Position numbers and translations under genes: made by a program
Shown here: piece after piece, positions 14,419 to 22,407 of the stretch
Layout: each line of letters starts with the position of its first letter
Numbering within the stretch: the stretch's first letter is position 1
Notes under the pieces: generated by a model
The model's input: the letters and a program-made list of their open reading frames with translations, nothing else
Databases searched by the model: none
Told to the model about the DNA's origin: nothing
From: a virus
DNA length: 22,497 bases
IMG/VR virus record: IMGVR_UViG_3300024324_000094
Coordinates: 1-22,497 of that record
Reading direction: 5' to 3' (one strand)

Positions 14419-15069
14419 ATGAAACTAATTTGCGAAGTAAATGAAGAAATAGAAACTCTGGTTGAATCAGAGGGAGACAAAAAAGGTTATTTCATTAAAG
14501 GTGTTTTCCTTCAAGCAGAACAGAAAAACAGAAATGGTCGCATATACCCTATGGAGACTATGGCGAAAGAAGTTGATCGTTATAGTAACCAATACATTAA
14601 AACAAATAGGGCTTTTGGCGAACTAGGTCATCCAGATGGACCCACGATTAATCTGGAAAGGGTATCGCACATGATTAAAGAGTTGAAGCAGGATGGACCC
14701 AATTTTACGGGTAAGGCGAAAATCATGGAAACTCCCTACGGGAAAATTGTTAAGAACCTAATTGACGAAGGTGCGAAGTTAGGTGTAAGTTCCAGAGGAA
14801 TGGGTTCTCTGAAAACTACAGGTGGAGCACAAATTGTGCAAAACGATTTTCATCTTGCAACGGCTGGTGATATTGTTGCAGATCCTTCCGCCCCCATGGC
14901 TTTCGTAGAAGGCATCATGGAAGGTAGGGAATGGGTTTGGGATAACGGTATTTTAAAAGAAGCTGAAGTACAAGAAATTAAAAACGTTATAGTTAAAGAA
15001 TTTGCTAAGAAAACGAGGGACGAATCGGTTTACGCTGAGTCTTTTGAAAAGTTTTTATCAAAGCTTTAA
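14419..15069 (+). CDS. 21: Prohead core protease gp21
   Basis: This serine protease matures the prohead by cleaving scaffold and capsid proteins. The 216 residues match T4 gp21 (212). Key segments are GVFLQAEQKNRNGRIYP, AFGELGHPDGPTINLERVSH with candidate catalytic His71, and KLGVSSRGMGSL with candidate Ser at 124-125. DPSAPMAFVEGIMEGREWVW lies toward the C-terminus. These follow the herpesvirus-type protease fold of this family. The gene stands directly before scaffold and major capsid genes, as in T4. Confidence 0.92.
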   Translation: MKLICEVNEEIETLVESEGDKKGYFIKGVFLQAEQKNRNGRIYPMETMAKEVDRYSNQYIKTNRAFGELGHPDGPTINLERVSHMIKELKQDGPNFTGKAKIMETPYGKIVKNLIDEGAKLGVSSRGMGSLKTTGGAQIVQNDFHLATAGDIVADPSAPMAFVEGIMEGREWVWDNGILKEAEVQEIKNVIVKEFAKKTRDESVYAESFEKFLSKL

Positions 15070-15072
15070 TTT

Positions 15073-15080
15073 TATAAATA
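15073..15080 (+). promoter_or_regulatory. Late promoter TATAAATA
   Basis: An exact late octamer lies just after the protease stop, 34 bases before the scaffold ATG. The scaffold gene has the ribosome binding site ATAGGAGAT. Confidence 0.65.
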
Positions 15081-15114
15081 TATACAGTAACTAAAAATTC
15101 ATAGGAGATTGTAA

Positions 15115-16407
15115 ATGTCTGAACAAGAAACTGTCCAAAAACAGCAGTCTCTTGCCAATAGTGTGAACGAACTAGAGACTTTAGCTCAACAAGCATTGGA
15201 ATTAGATGGCGAGGCAAGGGAAGAGCTCGTTGAACAGATTAAAACACGATGCGAAGAAGAGGGTCTGTCTTCCCAAGAAACTGATGAGCTATTGGAAGAG
15301 ATAGGTCTTGTTCAGGAAGCACGAGTGGTACAAGAGGCTGATAATAAACCTAAAGCTGGCAAGGGCGAATCTGCTGAAAAAGTAGATGGCGACCATGGTA
15401 AAGAACAACCTGATCCAAATCAAGTAAAAGGATCTGGTACAGCTATGGGCAACCCAGTTAAGGGAAAAGCAAAATGGAGCGATAAGGGTGAATCAATGGA
15501 AAAGGTAAAAGAAGATTCCTTACCTAAAACAAAAGCCGGTATGATGGCTGCTGTTTATGAGAGATTAGGAAAACTGAAGAAAGATCAGATTTCTTCTAAT
15601 TACGAATCCATTCTAAAATCCTTAGATGTAGTAACAGAAGGCACAGAAGAGTCTACTGATACAAAACCAATTGATGTCGCTGATGATATCAACGCATTAA
15701 CCGAAGGCGAAGAGCTTTCTGATACATTCAAAGAAAAAGCAAGTACTATCTTTGAAGCCGCGGTGCAAGCTAAAGTAAATTCAGTAATAATTGAAAGAGA
15801 GCAAGAACTTGAAGAACAAATGACAGTTCAGCTTTCTGAAGAGATTGACGAATATAAAGAAGAGCTAGTTAATAAGGTAGATAGCTATCTTAACTATGTT
15901 TCTGAAGAATGGGTCAAGGAAAATAAACTTGCCATTGAAAAAGGAATCCGCACAGAATTAACAGAAGGATTCTTAGTTGGTCTTAAAAATCTATTTACTG
16001 AACATTACATTACAATCCCGGAAGAGAAAGTTGATGTTGTGGACGATCTATTTACAAAAGTAGAAGGTCTTGAAGAGCAACTCAACGGTCAAATTCAGAA
16101 AAATGTAGAAGTTCAATCAGAACTTACTAAGTTTAAAAAAGAAAAGGTCTTAGGCACTATTACAAAAGACTTGACGGAAACCCAAAAAGAAAAAGTAGCA
16201 GATTTAGCTGAAAATGTTGATGCTGAAGACGCAGAGGACTTTGAACAGAAGGTTGAAGTACTGAAGGAAAATTATTTTCCATCGGAAGACAAAAAAGTCG
16301 CAATGGTCGAAGACATAGAATCATCAAATGATGATGAATCCAATCCCACTCATTTACAAGAGGGAATGGATAAATACATGTCGGCTATTTCACGACAAGT
16401 TAGATAA
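15115..16407 (+). CDS. 22: Prohead core scaffold protein gp22
   Basis: The scaffold fills the prohead and is destroyed by gp21 before packaging. The product is very acidic and mostly helical or coiled coil, especially from about residue 200 (repeated EQELEEQM-, EEIDEYKEEL- type heptads and a VEGLEEQLNGQIQKNVEVQSEL-like coil). Scaffold character is further supported by the position directly between genes 21 and 23. At 430 residues it is considerably longer than T4 gp22 (269). The extra part seems to be the N-terminal region, with a Gly/Lys-rich low-complexity section around residues 80-125 that contains the near-repeat KGESAEKV and KGESMEKV. Confidence 0.88.
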   Translation: MSEQETVQKQQSLANSVNELETLAQQALELDGEAREELVEQIKTRCEEEGLSSQETDELLEEIGLVQEARVVQEADNKPKAGKGESAEKVDGDHGKEQPDPNQVKGSGTAMGNPVKGKAKWSDKGESMEKVKEDSLPKTKAGMMAAVYERLGKLKKDQISSNYESILKSLDVVTEGTEESTDTKPIDVADDINALTEGEELSDTFKEKASTIFEAAVQAKVNSVIIEREQELEEQMTVQLSEEIDEYKEELVNKVDSYLNYVSEEWVKENKLAIEKGIRTELTEGFLVGLKNLFTEHYITIPEEKVDVVDDLFTKVEGLEEQLNGQIQKNVEVQSELTKFKKEKVLGTITKDLTETQKEKVADLAENVDAEDAEDFEQKVEVLKENYFPSEDKKVAMVEDIESSNDDESNPTHLQEGMDKYMSAISRQVR

Positions 16408-16458
16408 TAATAACAACTTTTTTTAGTAGTTTATAATAAAACATTTAGGAGATTAATA

Positions 16459-17787
16459 ATGTTTTTATCCGAAAATTTACAAGAGAAGTGGGGTCCTGTT
16501 CTTGACCATCCTGATCTTCCTCAAATCAAAGACTCTTACCGAAAAGCTGTTACAGCAGTTCTGTTAGAGAATGAGGAGAAGTCGATCCAGGAAGAAGGCG
16601 GTTCTTCACTTTTATTTGAGAGCTCTCCTACGAACGCTGTTGGTGCCGGTATAGGTAATACAGCTGGAAATATCAAGGGTTATGACCCAGTACTTATTTC
16701 TTTAGTTCGCAGAAGTATGCCTCTCTTAATCGCATACGATGTTTGTGGTGTTCAACCTATGACAGGTCCGACTGGCTTAATTTTCGCCATGAAGTCCCGT
16801 TATGCAAGCCAGACTGGTTCAGAAGCACTTTTCAGTGAGTCTGATTCCGGAGTATCTGGATTGAAAGCTGGTGGAACTTCCGCTCACACATCAAATGGTA
16901 ACCCCGCGGCTGCCTCATCTAGTTCACTTGCATATCTCCCAGGTCGTGGAATGACTACGACTACGGGTGAAGCACTTGGCGATTCAGCTTCCAATGCTTT
17001 CGCAGAAATGGCCTTCTCAATTGATAAGGTAACTGTTACAGCGAAAACACGTGCTCTCAAAGGTGAGTACACGATGGAATTGGCACAAGACTTAAAAGCA
17101 ATTCATGGTCTTGATGCTGAAACTGAACTTTCAAATATTTTGAGTTCAGAGATTCTGTCGGAGATTAACCGCGAAGTTATCCGAACAATTTACGGTAACG
17201 CCAAAACTGGTGCCCAAACCAACGTAGCCTCCGCCGGTACATTCGATATGGATGTCGATTCAAACGGTCGCTGGATGGTTGAGAAATTTAAGGGTCTCAT
17301 GTTCCAGATTGAGCGCGAAGCTAATGCAATCGGGCACGACACACGTAGAGGAAAAGGGAATATCCTTATGACTTCTTCGGATGTTGCTTCCGCACTGCAA
17401 ATGGCAGGAGTGCTTGATTATCAATCTGCCGTTCCAGGTGGATCGTTGAATGTTGATGATACACAATCAACTTTTGCTGGTACTCTTAATGGTCGTTACA
17501 AAGTATATGTTGATCCATATGCAACTATTCAAGACACAAACTGGTTTGTGATTGGATATAAAGGTTCGTCAGCTTATGACGCAGGACTTTTCTACTGCCC
17601 ATACGTTCCACTACAAATGGTACGTGCGGTTGGTGAGAATTCCTTCCAGCCAAAGATTGGATTCAAAACACGATACGGAATGGTATCGAATCCTTTCTCA
17701 ACAGGAACCGCTGCATCCAGTGATGGATCACTCACATATAACACAAACGTTTATTACAGACGATGTCTTGTTACAAACTTGATGTAA
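16459..17787 (+). CDS. 23: Major capsid protein gp23
   Basis: This protein forms the hexamers of the head shell. The 442 residues are shorter than T4 gp23 (521) and about the size of marine T4-like capsid proteins. Signatures include LVRRSMPLLIAYDVCGVQPMTGPTGLIFAMKSRY near residue 75-108, AFSIDKVTVTAKTRALKGEYTMELAQDLKAIHGLDAE, and a final RYGMVSNPF. LLFESSPTN around residues 51-59 fits the family cleavage rule (hydrophobic, two residues, Glu), so gp21 would probably cut after Glu54. Ribosome binding site TAGGAG precedes the ATG. A strong terminator follows. Confidence 0.96.
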   Translation: MFLSENLQEKWGPVLDHPDLPQIKDSYRKAVTAVLLENEEKSIQEEGGSSLLFESSPTNAVGAGIGNTAGNIKGYDPVLISLVRRSMPLLIAYDVCGVQPMTGPTGLIFAMKSRYASQTGSEALFSESDSGVSGLKAGGTSAHTSNGNPAAASSSSLAYLPGRGMTTTTGEALGDSASNAFAEMAFSIDKVTVTAKTRALKGEYTMELAQDLKAIHGLDAETELSNILSSEILSEINREVIRTIYGNAKTGAQTNVASAGTFDMDVDSNGRWMVEKFKGLMFQIEREANAIGHDTRRGKGNILMTSSDVASALQMAGVLDYQSAVPGGSLNVDDTQSTFAGTLNGRYKVYVDPYATIQDTNWFVIGYKGSSAYDAGLFYCPYVPLQMVRAVGENSFQPKIGFKTRYGMVSNPFSTGTAASSDGSLTYNTNVYYRRCLVTNLM

Positions 17788-17807
17788 TCTTGTATTAAAT
17801 TAAGTGA

Positions 17808-17815
17808 TATAAATA
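17808..17815 (+). promoter_or_regulatory. Late promoter TATAAATA abutting a terminator
   Basis: An exact late octamer ends at the first base of the terminator stem. A T4-type start about six bases further would fall inside the upstream arm of the hairpin. It would drive the tail-tube-fold gene, starting at 17862. Confidence 0.6.
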
Positions 17816-17853
17816 AGGGTAAGGGGTCTTAGATTTCCTTACCCTTTTTTTTT
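17815..17853 (+). terminator. Rho-independent terminator after the major capsid gene
   Basis: AAGGGTAAGG (17815-17824) pairs perfectly with CCTTACCCTT (17837-17846) around a 12-base loop, and the second arm runs into nine T residues (17845-17853). It follows the capsid stop by 27 bases and is a textbook intrinsic terminator. Confidence 0.9.
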
Positions 17854-17861
17854 GAGGTTTC

Positions 17862-18377
17862 ATGGCAGCAACAAAACAACCAGACAATATAAATTATCTT
17901 TCGCCTACTGGATTCAGGTTCTCTTGTCAAGCTCTTCCTGAAACACAATTCTATTGCTCACAGGCGGTAATACCTGGAGTATCTATCACAGAAATACCAG
18001 TAGCAACCCCCCACAGACAACATTGGGTAGCAGGTGATAATCTTGTATATGATGAATTTACTATCACAATGATAGTAGATGAATATATGCGAAATTGGCA
18101 AGAAATTCAGGAATGGATACTTGGATTAGGTAAGCCAGAAAGTTTTCAACAATATGAAAGAGCTAAAGCTGCAGATAAAATTAAAACACAAGGCTCTTTA
18201 TTTGTACTCACCGGTTCAAAAAACCCAGCATTAAGATTTGACTTTTATGACCTATGGCCAAAATCAATATCATCAATAAACTTTGATATTCAGGCCTCTG
18301 AAATTACATATGCAACAGCAGATGTAGCTTTTCAATATAACTATTATGAAATGACGAGATTAAAACCATCAATGTAA
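17862..18377 (+). CDS. Tail-tube-fold structural protein (gp3/gp54-like)
   Basis: The 171-residue product starts NINYLSPTGFRFSCQALPET and continues QAVIPGVSITEIPVATPHRQHWVAGDNLVYDEFTITMIVDEYMRNWQEIQEWILGLGKPES. It ends with LRFDFYDLWPKSISSINF and a strand ATADVAFQYNYYEM. The order (strand, Pro-rich turn, a GD-L-x-Y-D/P-L-T-I-T-hydrophobic strand, VDE, N-W/Y-EI-W helix, final FxYNYYE strand) fits the tube fold shared by gp19, gp48 and gp54. T4 gp54 has a related MDSEACNYRAMQDWVNSV helix. In marine T4-like phages the gene between 23 and uvsY is often labelled gp3, a tail terminator. I can support the fold better than the exact role. Confidence 0.65.
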   Translation: MAATKQPDNINYLSPTGFRFSCQALPETQFYCSQAVIPGVSITEIPVATPHRQHWVAGDNLVYDEFTITMIVDEYMRNWQEIQEWILGLGKPESFQQYERAKAADKIKTQGSLFVLTGSKNPALRFDFYDLWPKSISSINFDIQASEITYATADVAFQYNYYEMTRLKPSM

Positions 18378-18378
18378 T

Positions 18379-18822
18379 ATGAAATTAAGTGAAATACAGT
18401 TGTTATGGCAAAAAGATTGTCATATCGACGATACTAAATTAGATGTTGAATTATTAAAAATACCCAATCTTCATAGTAAATATTTGGAGTTATATAATGA
18501 TGAATGTCTCCAACAAAGAAAATATTTCTACGAAAAAAAGAAGCTTCTAAAGTTAAAGACTATTTACTATGCTGGTAAAATGAGTCAAGATGAATTAGAG
18601 GAACTCGGTTGGGAACCATTCATGTATAAAATTATTAAAGGATATGAACCTAAAATAGAAACATATCTTGCCGGTGATAATGATTTAATTAAAGCAGATG
18701 AAAAATTAGACTATATAAAACAGAAAGTAGATTTTCTAGAGTCAATTATCAAGTCCCTAAATACTAGAGGATATAATATTCGATCAGCAATTGACTTTTT
18801 AAGATTTACAATGGGATCATGA
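18379..18822 (+). CDS. uvsY: UvsY recombination mediator
   Basis: UvsY helps load the recombinase UvsX on single-stranded DNA coated by gp32. The 147 residues fit T4 UvsY (137). The start MKLSEIQLLWQKDCHIDDTKLD parallels T4's MRLEDLQEELKKDVFIDSTKL. A central segment ends with TYLAGDNDLIKADEKLDYIK, parallel to T4's VLSADKDVLKVDTSLQYW. The end SLNTRGYNIRSAIDFLRF parallels T4's IKSRGFAIKHIQDMRAF. It abuts the preceding stop and overlaps uvsW (ATGA), keeping the T4 pair together. Confidence 0.9.
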   Translation: MKLSEIQLLWQKDCHIDDTKLDVELLKIPNLHSKYLELYNDECLQQRKYFYEKKKLLKLKTIYYAGKMSQDELEELGWEPFMYKIIKGYEPKIETYLAGDNDLIKADEKLDYIKQKVDFLESIIKSLNTRGYNIRSAIDFLRFTMGS

Positions 18823-20267
18823 AGCTAAGTAAAGTAGATGATGTACATATGTTTATTGATTGTGATGCTTCGCAGGCTGCAGAGCTAAACGACTACTTTA
18901 CTTTTGAAATTCCAAATGCGAAATTTACTCCGTCATACAGAAATGGTTTCTGGGATGGAAAAATCAGATTGTTTGATGTTAGAAAAAGGCAACTGTACTA
19001 TGGGTTATATGAATACGTTAAAAAGTTTTGTGAAACCGGAGACTATGAGTTACAAATTGACGAAGGTGTTACGGTCGGGGATCATAATTTTAGTGATATT
19101 GATTGCACTAGATATAGTGAACGGCTTAATTTAAACTTAACTCCGAGAGATTATCAATTACAAGCTGTTAGGCATTGTATTAATATGGATAGATGTTTAC
19201 TTCTATCACCGACAGCATCTGGTAAATCTTTCATAATATATTTGTTACTTAGGTATTTTAATACAAGAAGTTTAATAGTGGTACCAACTGTATCACTAGT
19301 ACAACAAATGTATACCGATTTTCAAGAATATAGTGATGATTGGAATGTTGAAGAACATTGTCATTTAATCACTGCTGGTACAGAAAAAGAAACCGATAAA
19401 CAAGTTGTAATCTCTACATGGCAATCTATCTATGCTTTGCCTAAAGATTACTTTAAAGAGTTCCGCTTTATGGTTGGCGATGAAGCACATTTATTTAAAG
19501 CAAAATCTTTAACCTCAGTAATGAGTAAGCTAAAAAACTGTCGTTGGAAGTTTGGAACTACTGGAACTTTAGATGATTCCCAAACTCATAAATTGATCCT
19601 TGAAGGGTTATTTGGTCCTGTTTTTCAAGTTACACAAACAAAAGATTTAATTGATGCAGGATACTTAGCTCAATTTAATATACAATGTATAGTATTCAGA
19701 TATACACAAGAAGAAAAGTTATCAGCTAAAAAGTTTAATTACCAAGATGAGATTTCTTTCCTTATTAATCATGAAAAACGAAATAAATTCATTCGTAATC
19801 TTGCATGTGATCAAACAGGAAATACATTATTATTGTATCAATTCGTTGAAAAACATGGTGAAATATTATATAATATAATACAAGAAAAGGTAAATAAAGA
19901 TAGAAAAGTATTTTTTGTTCATGGAGGAGTAGATGGATCAGACAGAGAAGAAATCAGAAGAATTACTGAACAAGAGCGAGATGCTATTATCATTGCAAGC
20001 TTTGGTACCTTTAGTACTGGTATTAATATTAGGAACCTTCACAATATCATTTTTGCTAGCCCTTCTAAATCTAAAATAAGGAACTTACAATCAATAGGTA
20101 GAGGGTTACGAAAAGGAAGTAAAAAAGAGGAAGCTACTTTGTATGATATTGCTGATGATTTGTCTTATAAAACGTATACTAATTATACACTCAAACATTT
20201 TAAAGAGAGAATTTCTCAATATAATGAACAACAATTTAAATATCGTATGTTTCACATTGGAATCTAA
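18819..20267 (+). CDS. uvsW: UvsW recombination helicase
   Basis: UvsW is a superfamily 2 helicase that unwinds R-loops and branched recombination intermediates and helps switch the phage to late replication. The 482 residues match T4 UvsW (about 500). After an N-terminal domain containing FRNGFWDGKIRLFD-like residues (SYRNGFWDGKIRLFD, 39-53) come the motifs: RDYQLQAV (Q-like), SPTASGKS (Walker A, 130-137), DEAH (221-224), TTGTLDD (motif III region) and, near the C-terminus, QSIGRGLRKG (motif VI). The start overlaps uvsY by four bases. A hairpin lies in the gap after it. Confidence 0.93.
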   Translation: MKLSKVDDVHMFIDCDASQAAELNDYFTFEIPNAKFTPSYRNGFWDGKIRLFDVRKRQLYYGLYEYVKKFCETGDYELQIDEGVTVGDHNFSDIDCTRYSERLNLNLTPRDYQLQAVRHCINMDRCLLLSPTASGKSFIIYLLLRYFNTRSLIVVPTVSLVQQMYTDFQEYSDDWNVEEHCHLITAGTEKETDKQVVISTWQSIYALPKDYFKEFRFMVGDEAHLFKAKSLTSVMSKLKNCRWKFGTTGTLDDSQTHKLILEGLFGPVFQVTQTKDLIDAGYLAQFNIQCIVFRYTQEEKLSAKKFNYQDEISFLINHEKRNKFIRNLACDQTGNTLLLYQFVEKHGEILYNIIQEKVNKDRKVFFVHGGVDGSDREEIRRITEQERDAIIIASFGTFSTGINIRNLHNIIFASPSKSKIRNLQSIGRGLRKGSKKEEATLYDIADDLSYKTYTNYTLKHFKERISQYNEQQFKYRMFHIGI

Positions 20268-20320
20268 ATTATATATTCCTCTGTGGCAACAACATATTTA
20301 TTATAACATATCTAAATAAA

Positions 20321-20360
20321 AAAATCAAGGAAAAAATAAAAAAAATAAATCCTTGATTTT
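20321..20360 (+). terminator. Probable terminator hairpin after uvsW
   Basis: AAAATCAAGG (20321-20330) and CCTTGATTTT (20351-20360) are perfect inverted repeats around a 20-base A/T loop with few GC pairs. The second arm ends in four T residues followed by ATTAC. The position in the 114-base gap between two genes fits an intrinsic terminator, though the long loop and AT-rich stem make it weak. The rest of the gap is AT-rich with no further signal that I can name beyond TATAAT at 20375-20380, just before the next ATG. Confidence 0.55.
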
Positions 20361-20381
20361 ATTACAGAAATAGGGTATAAT

Positions 20382-21686
20382 ATGTCATTAAAGAAAAAAT
20401 CCATCGAAGTTTTATTTGAAGATGGTAGGATATTGTTGCCTAATAATAGGTGGACACCTTATCATCAATTAGAACACGAATATATTCATGAGAATAGTAT
20501 TGATTCTACATTCAGAAATACTGTTGATCTAGACTTATCTAAATGGGTCAGTGTTCTCGTAGATTATGGATATGGGGATATAGTTTGTAATTTAAATTAT
20601 TGGTTATGGTTAAATGAAATAAGACCTATTAAAATAAAGATTTTAATTGACATTACCCATGAGAAAAAAAGCTTTAATAATAAAGAATCTACAAAAGATA
20701 AAATTGAATATTTAATACACAAACAATGGCAATCAAATATTGAATATAAGTATGTTACAATACGAAGATCTTTTGGTAATATGTTAAGGACTTATAAAAG
20801 TGCATTCCGTGGTAAGGGATTAATGAAACATACTGATAAGAATTACCGAAGAATGTGGCATAAGTATGTACCTGTTAATTTAGAACAATATTGGTTTACT
20901 CCTCTTTCAATGCAATTAGAATGGTTTCCAACAAAATCACAATGGGAAAATCCTAAAGAAAAAAAAGCAGTATTATATAGATATTCACCTCCTAGAGATT
21001 GGGATCTAATTACAAATTATTCTTTTGCAAATATTGGTGATAAAATGATATCACAAGATGAAAAGGAAGTTAGTAAATATTGGTCTAATTTAGAGAAAGC
21101 TTTAAAGAAAGAAAAATATAGTGTTGAATATCTTGATTATAATATGACACCGAATCAGTTATTTACAAAATTGTCTAAAGCTACAATGTTGATATCATCT
21201 AGAGGAGGCTTTTCATACTTATCGCAGCACATTGGAACCCCCACAGTTACAATTTTTCCTCCTGCGAGTATGGTTCTTAATAGAAATTATAATGGACAAC
21301 ATGTTCAATTTCATAATAGATCAATTAAATTATTCGAACCAGAACATATTGCAAAAGTTGAAATTGATGAATTGGCTAAAAGAAGTACATTAGAAAAATC
21401 TACAGCGTATTGGAAACAAACAGTATATAATACTCTTGAAAAAATGCAAACATTAGAAAATGATGTTGGGTCATTTAATTCAGCTACATCAAAAGTTTAC
21501 AGAGAAGCATTACGAAAAGACGCGAACGAAAAACCGAATGAAGATTTAAGTAAAATACTCCCTATTATTCAATCGAAAGAGAATGAAGATTGGGAAGGGA
21601 AAACTGTGAAATCAAGTATTAAAAAAGCTTTAACCAAAAAACCTAAAAAGAAAAAAGTGAAGAAGGCAAGTGGCAAGAAAAACTAA
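20382..21686 (+). CDS. Putative GT-B/GT9-like glycosyltransferase with basic tail
   Basis: The product has two segments typical of heptosyltransferase-like (GT9, GT-B fold) enzymes. VDYGYGDIVCNLNYWLWLNEI (60-80) resembles the N-terminal GxGD motif. LSKATMLISSRGGFSYLSQHIGTPTVTIFPP (264-294) resembles the C-terminal donor-site motif in which a Gly-rich loop, Leu/His and GxPT/V/I/FGP-type end are usual. Between them lies a linker with a YRYSPPRDWD segment. The 434 residues end in a strongly basic tail, KKALTKKPKKKKVKKASGKKN. The donor and acceptor cannot be named; sugars on phage DNA, virion or host surface are all possible. It is an insertion between uvsW and gene 55 relative to the core order. 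Confidence 0.65.
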   Translation: MSLKKKSIEVLFEDGRILLPNNRWTPYHQLEHEYIHENSIDSTFRNTVDLDLSKWVSVLVDYGYGDIVCNLNYWLWLNEIRPIKIKILIDITHEKKSFNNKESTKDKIEYLIHKQWQSNIEYKYVTIRRSFGNMLRTYKSAFRGKGLMKHTDKNYRRMWHKYVPVNLEQYWFTPLSMQLEWFPTKSQWENPKEKKAVLYRYSPPRDWDLITNYSFANIGDKMISQDEKEVSKYWSNLEKALKKEKYSVEYLDYNMTPNQLFTKLSKATMLISSRGGFSYLSQHIGTPTVTIFPPASMVLNRNYNGQHVQFHNRSIKLFEPEHIAKVEIDELAKRSTLEKSTAYWKQTVYNTLEKMQTLENDVGSFNSATSKVYREALRKDANEKPNEDLSKILPIIQSKENEDWEGKTVKSSIKKALTKKPKKKKVKKASGKKN

Positions 21687-21813
21687 GGGTATTATTCATA
21701 GTATAAAGAAAGGTGTGAAAAAGAGAACTAGTATTGGTAAATCTCGACGTTCAACACCTAAAAATAAATCTAAAAAAGCTAACTTTAAAAAATATAGGGG
21801 GCAAGGAAAATAG
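21670..21813 (+). CDS. Tiny basic conserved protein upstream of gene 55
   Basis: GTG at 21670 opens a 47-residue frame that overlaps the end of the preceding gene by 17 bases and finishes three bases before the sigma factor ATG. An in-frame TGA at 21658 rules out an earlier start, and AAGG is three bases upstream. The protein is strongly basic: MARKTKGIIHSIKKGVKKR, then TSIGKSRRSTPKNKSKKA, then NFKKYRGQGK. The core TSIGxSxxSxPKNKxKKxxxKxYRGQG is, from memory, shared by tiny proteins of many T4-like phages. Its function is unknown; RNA binding would fit the composition. Confidence 0.65.
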   Translation: MARKTKGIIHSIKKGVKKRTSIGKSRRSTPKNKSKKANFKKYRGQGK

Positions 21814-21816
21814 ATT

Positions 21817-22407
21817 ATGGCTAGAAAGAAATCAATACATTATGTAGACAATAAAAAGTTCCATGAGGAAATGGTTGCTTATAAAACCCATTGTGCAGAC
21901 GTGAAAAATGATGATCCTGAAGCATTAATTCCAATTATACCAGATTATATTGGTGATTGTTTTATGAAGATAGCGGAGAGATTGAGTTTAAGACCTAACT
22001 TCGTTAATTATGCATTCAGAGATGAAATGATATCAGATGGCATTGAAAATTGTGTTCAATCTGCTCATAATTTCAATCCAGAAAAATCATCCAACCCTTT
22101 TTCATATTTTACACAAATCATTTACTTCGCCTTTATAAGACGTATTCAAAAAGAAAAGAAACAATTATACATAAAATATAAATCCATACATAATAATAGT
22201 ATGATATCAGATAGTGTTTCAATTTCTGATCATGATAGTGAAGGAGCATATAATGTTGAAGTATTATCTGAAGAACAAAAGGCTAACATATATAAATTTG
22301 TAGGCGATTTTGAAGCTGCTAAAGCTTCTAAGAAAAAACAGACTCCTAAAACGGGGGCAAATACATTAATCCCACATATGGTAGAGGCTACTGAATCCAC
22401 GTCATGA
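21817..22407 (+). CDS. 55: Late transcription sigma factor gp55
   Basis: gp55 directs host RNA polymerase to late promoters with TATAAATA and works with the sliding clamp. The 196 residues match T4 gp55 (185). The start HYVDNKKFHEEMVAYKTHC parallels T4's [20 protein letters not shown]. The middle FVNYAFRDEMISDGIENCVQ, then HNFNPEKSSNPFSYFTQIIYFAFIRRIQKEKKQ, parallels T4's [21 protein letters not shown] and [33 protein letters not shown]. This segment is the sigma region 2 core. The stop overlaps gene 47 (ATGA). Confidence 0.92.
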   Translation: MARKKSIHYVDNKKFHEEMVAYKTHCADVKNDDPEALIPIIPDYIGDCFMKIAERLSLRPNFVNYAFRDEMISDGIENCVQSAHNFNPEKSSNPFSYFTQIIYFAFIRRIQKEKKQLYIKYKSIHNNSMISDSVSISDHDSEGAYNVEVLSEEQKANIYKFVGDFEAAKASKKKQTPKTGANTLIPHMVEATESTS

